Shown here: positions 50,743 through 59,700 of the stretch, in pieces | Position numbering within the stretch: position 1 is the first letter of the stretch | Layout of the letters: the number at the start of each line of letters is the position of its first letter | NCBI GenBank assembly: GCA_934433135.1 | Contig: CAKRZO010000022.1 | Location: 1-64,000, forward strand | Reading direction: 5' to 3' | Length of the DNA stretch: 64,000 nt | From: an uncultured Acetatifactor sp. | GTDB lineage: Bacteria; Bacillota; Clostridia; Lachnospirales; Lachnospiraceae | The notes under the pieces: model-generated | What the model saw: only the letters and a program-made list of their open reading frames with translations | Databases searched by the model: none | What the model was told of the DNA's origin: nothing | Made by a program: the position numbers and the translations under genes

Positions 50743-52455
50743 TTAGTTTTTAGACATACGATCCCATGCAGCCTGTTCGATGTCTTTCAGACGATCCCAG
50801 CCCATTTCGTTTGCTCTGGAAACATAATCTTCCCATGCTTTGTCATCATGTACGTCTATCTCGCCTCTGATGAAGCTTACCTTAGAAGTCATTAAGTAAT
50901 TTCTCAGATCGGTAACCATGGTAGAACGTTCCGAAGTTTCCTCTGCCGTATAAGTCAACGGAGTCGGCTGTGTCAGCTGATGATCAACCTTATTCAGTGT
51001 CAGTGCTCTCATTGCAGTGAAGACAACGTTCGGATCTTCATCATCCATCATCTTTTCAAGTGTAGCATTATCTACATCATTCAGGTATGCATTCTGATAG
51101 CTGTAAAGCAATGCCATACCCTGGGAGATAATAACCTTCTGCTGAACCCAATCGTAAGCGCTGCTGTAATTCTTCAGATCTGCGAACTTGGTATCACTTG
51201 TTCTCTTGTTGCCATAAGCATCTTCAACAAACTCAAAGTGCTTACCTTCTACACCGATGTTGGTCAGGTATGCGCCTTCTTCTGTGCATAAGTAGTCGAT
51301 CAGGCGGCAGATAGCCTCCGGATATTCGGTCTTGGCACTTACGAAGATACGTGCGTTAACGGTAATACCGTTACCATAGATGTAGGTGGTTTCCGGTTCC
51401 ATATCGGAACTTAAAGCTGCGATGATACCGAAATCTTTCGGATCATTGGAAATGCTGCTGTTTGCATGTCTCAAACCGGTATCTGCCCAGAAAATAAAGT
51501 CGCCGGCATCTTCTTTTGCATAGTATTCATCCATGGTGTAAATGAATCCGTTCTGGTCCAGCAGACCTTCGTCATAGAGCTTGTTTAACCACTTTAAGTA
51601 CTCTCTGTTGTTATCCGTGATATCGCCGAGCATAACCTGGCCATTGTCATCGGTTACTACCATATAGGAGTTGTCATTGAAATGAATACCAAAGGAGTTA
51701 CGAAGGATAATGTCTGCACGATAAGCCGGCATTGCATCAAAGGTGATGGAGAACGGAATCTTGTCCGGATAAGCAGCCTTTACAGCCTTTAATGCTTCAT
51801 AAAAATCATCAATTGTCTCGATGGCATCGGGATAAACCGCTTCTACCAATGCTTTGTTGTAGTAAATCTGACCATTGGAATTACTGGTCTTACTGGGATT
51901 GATACGGTTCAGGCCATAGATAGCACCGTTTTCTGCATACTGATATGCAGCCCATTCCGGGTACTTCTCAAGCATTGCTTTGAAGTTGGGCATGATATCC
52001 AGATACTGGGTTAAATCCAGCCAGTAACCATCCGCACCGTCCATGTTTAACTGTCCCTTGTCAACGCCTGCCTGAATGATCATGTCCGGCATACTGTCTG
52101 TAGACAGCATCAATGCATACTGTGTTGCAAACGCATCGTTCGCTACGGGTTCACACTGAAGTTTGATACCTAATCTTTCTTCAATGTACTGTACCATATC
52201 GGTATTCTGCCAGTCGGTTGTAGTTCCCTGAGGGCCGCTTACCGTAATGGTAATGGGTTCATCACAAATCGGATATCCTTCCTTATTGTAATATAATTTT
52301 TCTTCTGCTTCAGTGGATACACTTGCTACGCTTCCCTGGGTCTCTTTGGATGTGGATTCGCTGCTGTTTCCTGCATCCTGATTACCGCAAGCAGCCATAG
52401 AAAGTGTCATGCCGGCAGCCAGAAGCACTGCCATGATTTTGCTACTTTTTCTCAT
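50743..52455 (-). CDS. Extracellular solute-binding lipoprotein (saccharide ABC transporter)
   Basis: A 570-residue lipoprotein. The signal peptide ends in the lipobox LSMAAC (cysteine 23), followed by a Ser/Thr/Asn-rich tether. The mature part is a family 1 (YtcQ/LplA-type) binding protein (ITVSGPQGTTTDWQNTDMVQ, LSTDSMPDMIIQAG, YWLDLTQYLDIMPN). This large type usually binds oligosaccharides. AGAGGAGG precedes the start. It is the third gene of the transporter unit; the ATPase is not encoded here, and such systems often use a shared MsmX-like ATPase. Confidence 0.93.
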   Translation of the reverse strand: MRKSSKIMAVLLAAGMTLSMAACGNQDAGNSSESTSKETQGSVASVSTEAEEKLYYNKEGYPICDEPITITVSGPQGTTTDWQNTDMVQYIEERLGIKLQCEPVANDAFATQYALMLSTDSMPDMIIQAGVDKGQLNMDGADGYWLDLTQYLDIMPNFKAMLEKYPEWAAYQYAENGAIYGLNRINPSKTSNSNGQIYYNKALVEAVYPDAIETIDDFYEALKAVKAAYPDKIPFSITFDAMPAYRADIILRNSFGIHFNDNSYMVVTDDNGQVMLGDITDNNREYLKWLNKLYDEGLLDQNGFIYTMDEYYAKEDAGDFIFWADTGLRHANSSISNDPKDFGIIAALSSDMEPETTYIYGNGITVNARIFVSAKTEYPEAICRLIDYLCTEEGAYLTNIGVEGKHFEFVEDAYGNKRTSDTKFADLKNYSSAYDWVQQKVIISQGMALLYSYQNAYLNDVDNATLEKMMDDEDPNVVFTAMRALTLNKVDHQLTQPTPLTYTAEETSERSTMVTDLRNYLMTSKVSFIRGEIDVHDDKAWEDYVSRANEMGWDRLKDIEQAAWDRMSKN

Positions 52456-52524
52456 TGAGTTTCCTCCTCTTTAAAATTTTATTTACAATCGCATTTGCGA
52501 AAGTAGCCTTTTTTCGGGGCGCAC

Positions 52525-53448
52525 CTATCCTTTTACACTGCCTACCATTGCACCTTTTGCAAAGTATTTCTGTAACCAGGGATAGATGGCTAACATCGGT
52601 ACGGTACTTACGATGATGACACAGTACTTCATTCGGTTGGCCGTGTCGGTCATACGCTGCATTTCCGCAATTTCCGCCGGTTCAAATCCGCCCTCTGCCA
52701 AAGCCTTTGCGGACAATTGGCTCTGTGTCAGAATTTCTTTTAAAATAATCTGTAACGGAAACAGCTCTCTGTCTTTTAAATACACCATGGCATTGAAGTA
52801 CTGGTTCCAGTGATTGATGCCGTAGTACAAAGTCAACACAACGATAATCGGGGATGATAGCGGTAAGATCACCTTCGTAAACAGCTTAAAGGTGCTTGCT
52901 CCGTCCAGATAGGCGGCCTCCTGCAGTTCCCAGGGAATGCTGTTTGCAAAGAAGGTACGCGCCACAATCAGGTTGTATGCGGAAACCAACCCTACCACCA
53001 GCATGGAAGCTCTGGTATTTACCAGGCCGAAACTATTCATGTTTAAGTAACCCGGAATCAAACCGCCGCCGAAATACATGGTAATGATAAACAGGGTCAT
53101 GATGAATCCGCGCCCTGCCATATCCTTACGAGCCAGCGCATAGGCTGCGGGCAGGGTAAACAGGAGATTCAGTATCGTACCCGCTACCGTATAAAAAATC
53201 GTGTTTGCGTAACCGGTCCAAATGTCTTTGTACTTTATGATAAATTCATAACCACCCAAAGAAGGTTCGATCGGCCAAAGAACCATTTTACCGCTGGCTA
53301 CGGCAACCGGATCACTGAAGGATGCGCTCAATACATAAAGGAGCGGATATAATGTAATGACAAAGAGGCACGCCAGAAAGATATAATTAACGGCGCAAAA
53401 AACCTTCTCTCCCGTAGATATTTTCATACGATGTTCTTTTTGTTTCAT
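52525..53448 (-). CDS. Carbohydrate ABC transporter permease (YtcP-like)
   Basis: A 307-residue permease with six membrane helices. The cytoplasmic EAA loop is ELQEAAYLDGASTFKLFTKVILPLS, typical of the MalG branch. The N-terminal TLYPLLYVLSASFSDPVAV and the C-terminal YPWLQKYFAKGAMVGSVKG are YtcP hallmarks. Start ATG 53448 has GGGAGG upstream; ATG 53469 is possible but weak. It follows the LplB-like permease at once, and the pair forms the channel. Confidence 0.93.
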   Translation of the reverse strand: MKQKEHRMKISTGEKVFCAVNYIFLACLFVITLYPLLYVLSASFSDPVAVASGKMVLWPIEPSLGGYEFIIKYKDIWTGYANTIFYTVAGTILNLLFTLPAAYALARKDMAGRGFIMTLFIITMYFGGGLIPGYLNMNSFGLVNTRASMLVVGLVSAYNLIVARTFFANSIPWELQEAAYLDGASTFKLFTKVILPLSSPIIVVLTLYYGINHWNQYFNAMVYLKDRELFPLQIILKEILTQSQLSAKALAEGGFEPAEIAEMQRMTDTANRMKYCVIIVSTVPMLAIYPWLQKYFAKGAMVGSVKG

Positions 53449-53470
53449 TTTCACATTCCTCCCGTTCATC

Positions 53471-54376
53471 TTACCACAGGCTCTGCTGGGTTAACTTCTT
53501 TGTAACCTGGTTTACCGTAATTAACAGGATACAGTTGCATACGGAGTTAAAAAGTCCCGTTGCGGTTGAGAAAGAATATGCGTACTGCTCCAAACCGACT
53601 TTATACACATAAGTATTCACAATTTCAGATGCATTCAGATTTACATTGTTCTGCAATGCCAGAATCTTTTCCTGTCCCACATCCATCACACGGCCGCATT
53701 GCAGTATGATCTGAATCAGAATGGTCGGCAGGATCGTCGGCATATTGATGTGCCAGATTCTCTGCAGGCGGCTGGCGCCGTCAATTTCCGCTGCTTCCAG
53801 CAAAGACTTATCTACGGCGGCCAATGCGGAAAAATAAATAATCGCGTTCCACCCGGTACCGGCCCACATATCCGTAAATACATATACCCACTTAAACAAA
53901 TGCGGCTCTGACATGAAGGCGATCGGCTCGCCGCCCAACACGGTAATAAATTTATTGACAATACCGGACGTTGGACTTAAGAAAAGGATTGTCATACCGC
54001 ACATAACTACGGTAGAGATAAAGTGCGGTGCGTAGGATACCGTCTGTATCGTTCTCTTTACTTTTTCGCTCTTTAATTCATTTGCCATCAGTGCAAAGAT
54101 GATCGGCAGCGGAAAGTTAACAATCAAATTTAAGAAACTGATGGTCAGCGTATTTTTGATAATAACCGGAAACCAGTGGGAACTGAACAATCGTTTGAAC
54201 TGTGCCAGACCGACCCATTCGCTTCCTGTAATGCCGCCTTTAAAAGTAAAATTACGAAAAGCAATCTGAATACCGTACATCGGCTTATATGCAAATAAAA
54301 TTATGTAAAGCAGCGCCGGCAAAACCATTGCATACAGCTGCCAATTATTCAGAACTTTTCTGAATTTCTTTTTCAT
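53471..54376 (-). CDS. Sugar ABC transporter permease (LplB-like)
   Basis: A 301-residue permease with six membrane helices. LYAMVLPALLYIILFAYKPM near the N-terminus and the EAA loop EAAEIDGASRLQRIWHINMP are typical of LplB in the MalF branch. Start ATG 54376 follows AGAGGAG. It is the first gene of the transporter operon, 74 bp downstream of a promoter with paired boxes shared with the surface-protein gene. Confidence 0.93.
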   Translation of the reverse strand: MKKKFRKVLNNWQLYAMVLPALLYIILFAYKPMYGIQIAFRNFTFKGGITGSEWVGLAQFKRLFSSHWFPVIIKNTLTISFLNLIVNFPLPIIFALMANELKSEKVKRTIQTVSYAPHFISTVVMCGMTILFLSPTSGIVNKFITVLGGEPIAFMSEPHLFKWVYVFTDMWAGTGWNAIIYFSALAAVDKSLLEAAEIDGASRLQRIWHINMPTILPTILIQIILQCGRVMDVGQEKILALQNNVNLNASEIVNTYVYKVGLEQYAYSFSTATGLFNSVCNCILLITVNQVTKKLTQQSLW

Positions 54377-54449
54377 AAAGTTTCTTCTCCTCTTTTTGTT
54401 TTCATCGCTAATCCATGCAGAAGTTTTCGTGTTCAAACTTCATGCCATC

Positions 54450-54528
54450 AGTCTAGCAAAGTTGATAAAATTCGTAAAGTAGGACAAAATTTCCAGTGAT
54501 TTTTTCACGAATCGGGCGATTTTTTCCA
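54450..54528 (-). promoter_or_regulatory. Promoter and paired operator boxes of the transporter operon
   Basis: Minus strand: -35 TTTACG (54473-54478), 17 bp, -10 TAGACT (54450-54455). Upstream lie two direct-repeat boxes, TGGAAATTTTGTCC (54482-54495) and TGGAAAAAATCGCCC (54514-54528), starting 33 bp apart. The region aligns with 62923-63001 over about 90 bp at some 75% identity. The distal box abuts the aldolase stop codon. Confidence 0.8.
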
Positions 54529-55458
54529 TTACAGGCATTGCTTTGCCGCCAACTCTTTCATCACGTTCCGGACAATTCTGTCCACGTCGCAACGGTTGCA
54601 GGAAGCCTTGCCCACAGAACCGAAAAGTTCCAGCTTCTTCATTACTTCCTGCTTAATCGCCTCCACCGCTGCCGGGATCAAATCAATAATCCCCTTATCC
54701 ATGGAAGAGAATTGCCGAAACTCTGCCTTGACCGCTGCAATATTAATATCCGTAAAAATATTTACCTTACTGATTCCCTTCTCAATGGCCTTCTTAAAGT
54801 CGTTATCGGTAAGACCGGAGCCGCCGTGCAATACCAACGGCACATCAATCGTTCTGCGGATGGTCTCAATACGGGCAAAATCCAGCTTGGGCGGCAATTT
54901 GTACGCACCATGCGCATTCCCCACCGCGATTGCCAATGCATCTACGCCTGTCTTTTCTACATAATCCTTGGCAAGCAGCGGATCCGTAAAAAATTTGGAC
55001 GGGTCTTCCAAATGAGAACTGCCCTCTGCGGAGTCCTCATTGTCTCCTACATGTCCCAATTCCCCCTCAATGGTGGCTCCGTAGGAATGGGCAATTTCAG
55101 CCATTTCCTTTACCTTTTGCACATTTACCTCATACGGGTCTGTGGAGCAGTCATACATCACGGAAGTAAAGCCCAGTTCTAAGGCTTTGATACAGGTCTC
55201 TTTTTTCAGACCATGATCCAAATGCACAACTACCGGTACATTCGCTTTCTTCGCCATGGGAATCAGGTAATAAGATACCTCCTCCAACGGGCCGTACGGC
55301 AGAAGCACCTCGGCAGTCCCCATAATGACCGGCGACTGTGTTTTTTCCGCTGCCGCAAGAATTCCCCTGGCAAGTTCCAGATTGACTGCATTAAAAAGAC
55401 CCACTGCATACTTTCCTTTTTGTGCCGGTTTCAGCACATCATTCATATTTACTAACAT
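54529..55458 (-). CDS. Class II fructose-bisphosphate/tagatose-type aldolase
   Basis: A 309-residue zinc-dependent aldolase. The zinc ligands and motifs are present: VVVHLDHGLKKE, ATIEGELGHVGDNED, AIAVGNAHGAYK and LVLHGGSGLTDND. The GatY/KbaY/FbaA group cannot be split further by eye. It would cleave a ketose bisphosphate or keto-deoxy sugar phosphate produced by the PfkB kinase whose gene ends 30 bp upstream. The transporter promoter starts at its stop codon. Confidence 0.92.
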   Translation of the reverse strand: MLVNMNDVLKPAQKGKYAVGLFNAVNLELARGILAAAEKTQSPVIMGTAEVLLPYGPLEEVSYYLIPMAKKANVPVVVHLDHGLKKETCIKALELGFTSVMYDCSTDPYEVNVQKVKEMAEIAHSYGATIEGELGHVGDNEDSAEGSSHLEDPSKFFTDPLLAKDYVEKTGVDALAIAVGNAHGAYKLPPKLDFARIETIRRTIDVPLVLHGGSGLTDNDFKKAIEKGISKVNIFTDINIAAVKAEFRQFSSMDKGIIDLIPAAVEAIKQEVMKKLELFGSVGKASCNRCDVDRIVRNVMKELAAKQCL

Positions 55459-55488
55459 CGTGTTCTCCCTTTCTTCCTATTTTGGCGG

Positions 55489-56520
55489 TTAAATTTCTTC
55501 CAAAGACAAACGTTCGAATTCCCGGCACATCCGCTCGATTTCCGCCGCGGATTTCATACCGCTGACGGAATCTGCGGCTGCCAGATTGCAGGCTGCGGCA
55601 GCAGAAGCAAATTCCAAAATCCGGGTATTGTCAAAATCCTTGTCTATACCGTACAGGCATGCCGCGGCAAAGGAATCTCCTGCGCCTACGCTTCCTTTTA
55701 TGTACCCCTTCGGCAGCTTTAAAGAAGGCACGATCACAAACTCTCCGCTCTTATCCAACAGAAATCCCGCTTCGCAACAATGGATAATTACCTTTTCTCT
55801 CACGCCGTATTCCCGAAAAGCTTCCATGGTGGTCCGGATATTGGCAATGTCTACGGAACCATCCGCTTTTCGCGGTGAAAGCCCCGTTACCTTACAGCAT
55901 TCGATTTCATTCATAATGGCATAATCACAGTATTTCAGCGCAGGAATAATCTTCTCCCGGAAGCGGTTCCCTTCCTCGCTTACCGCATCCACACTTGTCT
56001 TAATGCTTTGATCCGAAACCCTCTTTAACAAACGGGCCATTTTGGTGCCGTACTCTGTATCTTCCGCATCCAAAGCCCCCAGCAGCAATATGTACCCCAC
56101 ATGAAAAATCTTGCAATCCAATGCCTCGACAGCAATATCCTCCATACCGAATTCATGATTGATGCCGCAGGATAAAAAGAAGGTGCGTGCTCCCGTAGAC
56201 TTTTCCGTCATCACATCGTCATAAGAGGTTTCCCTGCCTTCCGCAACCTTTACGCTGCCGACATCCACACCGCACTTTTCCATCTCACGGATTAAAAACC
56301 TGCCGTTCTCATCATCTCCCACCTTGCCGATGGCCTGTAGCTTCATGGCAGGATCTATCCTGGCAAGATTCATGATGGTATTGGGCACACATCCTCCCAC
56401 CGCACGGACGGATTCGGTAATATTCACCAGCATATTTTTTTCGGGATATTTCTCAATCATCTTTACGATATCCACCAGCATATTACCGGCAATGGTAATT
56501 CCCTGTCTTGTTTTCTTCAT
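55489..56520 (-). CDS. PfkB-family carbohydrate kinase
   Basis: A 343-residue ribokinase-fold kinase. The N-terminal glycine motif is VRAVGGCVPNTIMNLARI, and the C-terminal active-site motif GSVGAGDSFAAACLYG has catalytic Asp (about residue 283). It phosphorylates a sugar or keto-sugar acid; the neighbouring aldolase suggests a KdgK-like or fructose-1-phosphate-kinase-like step. ATG 56520 has GGAG upstream. Confidence 0.9.
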   Translation of the reverse strand: MKKTRQGITIAGNMLVDIVKMIEKYPEKNMLVNITESVRAVGGCVPNTIMNLARIDPAMKLQAIGKVGDDENGRFLIREMEKCGVDVGSVKVAEGRETSYDDVMTEKSTGARTFFLSCGINHEFGMEDIAVEALDCKIFHVGYILLLGALDAEDTEYGTKMARLLKRVSDQSIKTSVDAVSEEGNRFREKIIPALKYCDYAIMNEIECCKVTGLSPRKADGSVDIANIRTTMEAFREYGVREKVIIHCCEAGFLLDKSGEFVIVPSLKLPKGYIKGSVGAGDSFAAACLYGIDKDFDNTRILEFASAAAACNLAAADSVSGMKSAAEIERMCREFERLSLEEI

Positions 56521-56552
56521 AGCCTCACTCCTCGTATATCACAAGCACTCAT

Positions 56553-56573
56553 ATTATATCGTGATTTCATCAC
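56553..56573 (-). promoter_or_regulatory. Promoter of the kinase-aldolase unit with palindromic site
   Basis: Minus strand: a perfect -10 TATAAT (56553-56558) with a palindrome GTGAT-GAA-ATCAC (56561-56573) filling the spacer. The -35 is weak. The palindrome could be an operator, as it would overlap the polymerase site. Confidence 0.5.
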
Positions 56574-56685
56574 TCAATAATTTCGCCGTTCGCCAAGAGT
56601 GAGCAAGCTCCCTCTGGCTCTCTTGCGCTCATTATATCACGAATTGCTCCGCTGCAAAGCAGCTCCCGCAATTCTATCATCATAT

Positions 56686-56718
56686 AGATAGCAGCCTAAC
56701 GGAAGTTAAGCTGCTATC
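56686..56718. terminator. Hairpin after the surface-protein gene
   Basis: GATAGCAGC and GCTGCTATC form a 9-bp stem extended by five pairs including one wobble. On the minus strand it follows the surface-protein stop by about 10-40 bp, but no strong U-tract follows. It is a likely mRNA end or stabiliser. The 56580-56680 part holds imperfect palindromes (TATATCGTGA/TCACGA) and no gene. Confidence 0.5.
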
Positions 56719-56727
56719 CCAATAAAA

Positions 56728-59700
56728 TTAATCTTCTTTCTTTTTCAGGAAAATAATCACGCTGATTCCTGCACCAACCGCGCATAATACGAACAGAAGC
56801 CACAGGCTTATCGTAATGATATCACCCGTCTTAGGACTTGTTGACGTATTCGCCGATTCGCCCGGGGTTGCCGGTGTGGATTCTCCCGGCTGTTCCTCTG
56901 CCTGATCTCCGGACGGTGTCGGGTCGGGATCCGGCGTGGGATCAGGACCTGGGGTTGGATCGGGATCCGGATCCGGGTCAGGACCCGGGGTTGGATCAGG
57001 ATCGGGACCCGGCGTCGGACCGGGATCCGGATTTTCCTTCGCTTTCAGGGTATAAGTAGACATTTCATTTGCCTGCGCAACTACATATACCGATCCATCC
57101 GATTTCAAACCACGATAGTCGTTATTCTGAATATAGAATTCAACAATATCGCCTGCGCTTGGCTTGCCGTCCGCAGAACCGATAATGGATTCCATCAAGG
57201 TAATCGGCAAAGTCATTTCCACTACATAACCGGTAACGTCCGTTCCCATTGCCTCAGATGCCGTCTGTCCTGCTGCAATAGTCGCCGGAATCTCCTGATC
57301 GATAATCTCATCGTTATACGTAAATTTCGTTGCATAAGGTAAGTTATGGTGTTCCAGACTTATTTTGTCATTACCAAAACGCTGAATACCAAATGCGTCT
57401 ACAGCAAATTTGCTCTGACCACCTCTGATACTGGGTACCTTAATGTAGGTTTCCACCGCATCGGTTTCCCAAAGCTTGCCCTGCTGACCGCTTTCAACCT
57501 GCTCCGTGATCCATTCCGTTCCTCTGCTCATAATCGTAGGTTCATTTACAATTATGTAGCAATACAGATAATTTTCATCCCACAGCAAATAGTATCCGCC
57601 GTTAATTTCCGTTTCCTCATAAACGCTGGGATAGAATACCGAACCAAAAGAATAACGAATACCGTTTAAGTATGCATCGTCCAGCGTACCATCTACGGTC
57701 GGGGTTCCATAAGGAATTTCGCCTGCCACATTGCCGGAAAATGTCTTAATGGTAAAGGTACGGGGATATGGCACTACTCTTCCGGCAGCATCGGTTACTT
57801 CGAATCCCGCAATATAGTCCTCTGTATCTACTACCTTATCTGCATTCGTAATCACAAATTTTGCATTCACGATGACCGTTCCTTTGGCAGGTACCGTTAC
57901 CGCATTGCCCTCATTGATGAGCAAAGCAATACCATTTGGCAAAGATCCCGAAACAGAAAGAGTAAATACCTGATCCACAGCAGAATTATTGGTTAATTCG
58001 ATCTGCATTGCGGTATCACCTTCCTGTTTCTTATTTACTTCATAATGCATGGTATTATCTGCTATACGAAGTTCTACATCCATCGGCGATTCCAAATGCT
58101 TATAAGCATCCTGTAAGCCCGCTCCGTTCACGATTGCAGCCGCTTCCGCATTGAGTTTGCTTCTGTCCTTAAACATAGTATTGTTCTTCAATACGATATT
58201 TCTCGGATTTCCATCACTATCCTTATCACCATTCTGACTAATCGGAGAAACGGTTGTATAGTTATTCTCCGCCAGAATATTGTGTGAATACTGGCTGGGC
58301 ACGTCATCCTGGAAGAACATAGGTCCCTTCTTGGACTTCAAATCATCAATTACATTGCTGTACGTATGCCAGTTCGAAGCACTGCCGTCGTGATAAATAC
58401 CGGTATAAGTTCCATTATGTCCACCGGCTCTGACATAGTTATGGTGAATCGCATTCATCGTTTCGGTGTAGGAAACGAAATTATTCGCTCCGCAGGTGTA
58501 AATCGCACCGCCATCGTTAATCTTATACAGATAATCTTCGATATAGTTATAAGAGATGTCTGCATTTACAAGATTGGTGTTACGTCCCTCATCGGTAGGG
58601 CTGACGTTCCATCCGATACCGGTCATAATTGCGGAATAAGGTACGTGAACAATTTTATTATACCGGATCTTCAGATTTTTGGATCTTGCTACTCTGATCG
58701 CAGGCGCTCCAAAGGTAATCGTACCGATATTGGTAATATAATTGTTCTCAATGGTTACGTCCTCACTGGCACCCGGAATACCGTCCTGATTCCACCAAAG
58801 CTGGTTTCTGCCCACCTGAATGCCGGCCATTGCAATATTCCGGATGACATTTCCGCTTACTTGCAAATCTTTAATGCCGCAATGGAATATCACTGCCGAA
58901 CCGCTCAGTTCTTCAAAGGTACAATTCTTTATCTGAATGCCTTCTGCATAATTGCCTTGTATTGCCGAAAACGGCATATGCTGTGCATCATCCCCCTCAT
59001 ACAAACATAAAGTGGCGCCAAGCATGGTTGCAAGGCCGTGCTCACTGATATAATTCGCTGTCGTTCCGGTAAATGCAATGCCGTCAAAGGTGATATTCGC
59101 TGCATTTTCCATACGGATCAACGTATCCAGGGTAGCATATTCCACTGCAGCCGAAGACATATCCTGTCCTTTTAACGGATAATAGTAAATCGTACCCGCT
59201 GACCGGTCATAATAAAATTCACCCGGCGCATCCAGGAAATTGATATGGTTCTGCAGCCAATACGTACGGCCGACCAATGATTTTTTGGTTTTGTCCGTCA
59301 CATAGTAAAGATCCCATTCGTCCTGGTTAAACGTAATTTCCGCTTCCGTTCCGTCCAGTACCACTCCGGTTCTGCTTCCGATGTGGAAAATCTGGCTCTG
59401 CCATTCCACTAACTGTCCGAGCTCTACGAAGGTAAGTTCTTCATCCGTAATGCCTTCCAGCGCTGCAGCGGATACATACAACTTATTGTCACAAGAGGTT
59501 ACGGTGGTCGCACTGGTTGCGCTTCCGTATACGGAATTTGCATACGTGTACTTATAGGTAAGTTCCTCTGTTCTGGCTAATGTTGCACGTTCTCCGTTTA
59601 CGTACAGATCACGGAACTGGGGCCAGGTCTTGGCGCCTTCCTCTCCTACCTTTGCAGACTCCGGCAATTGATAACTATAGTACTCTTTGCCTTCTACTTT

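Noticed and set aside
56930..57035. Repetitive GGATCCGG-type DNA as CRISPR or satellite
   Set aside because: It is the coding sequence of the Asp/Pro linker of the surface protein, in frame.
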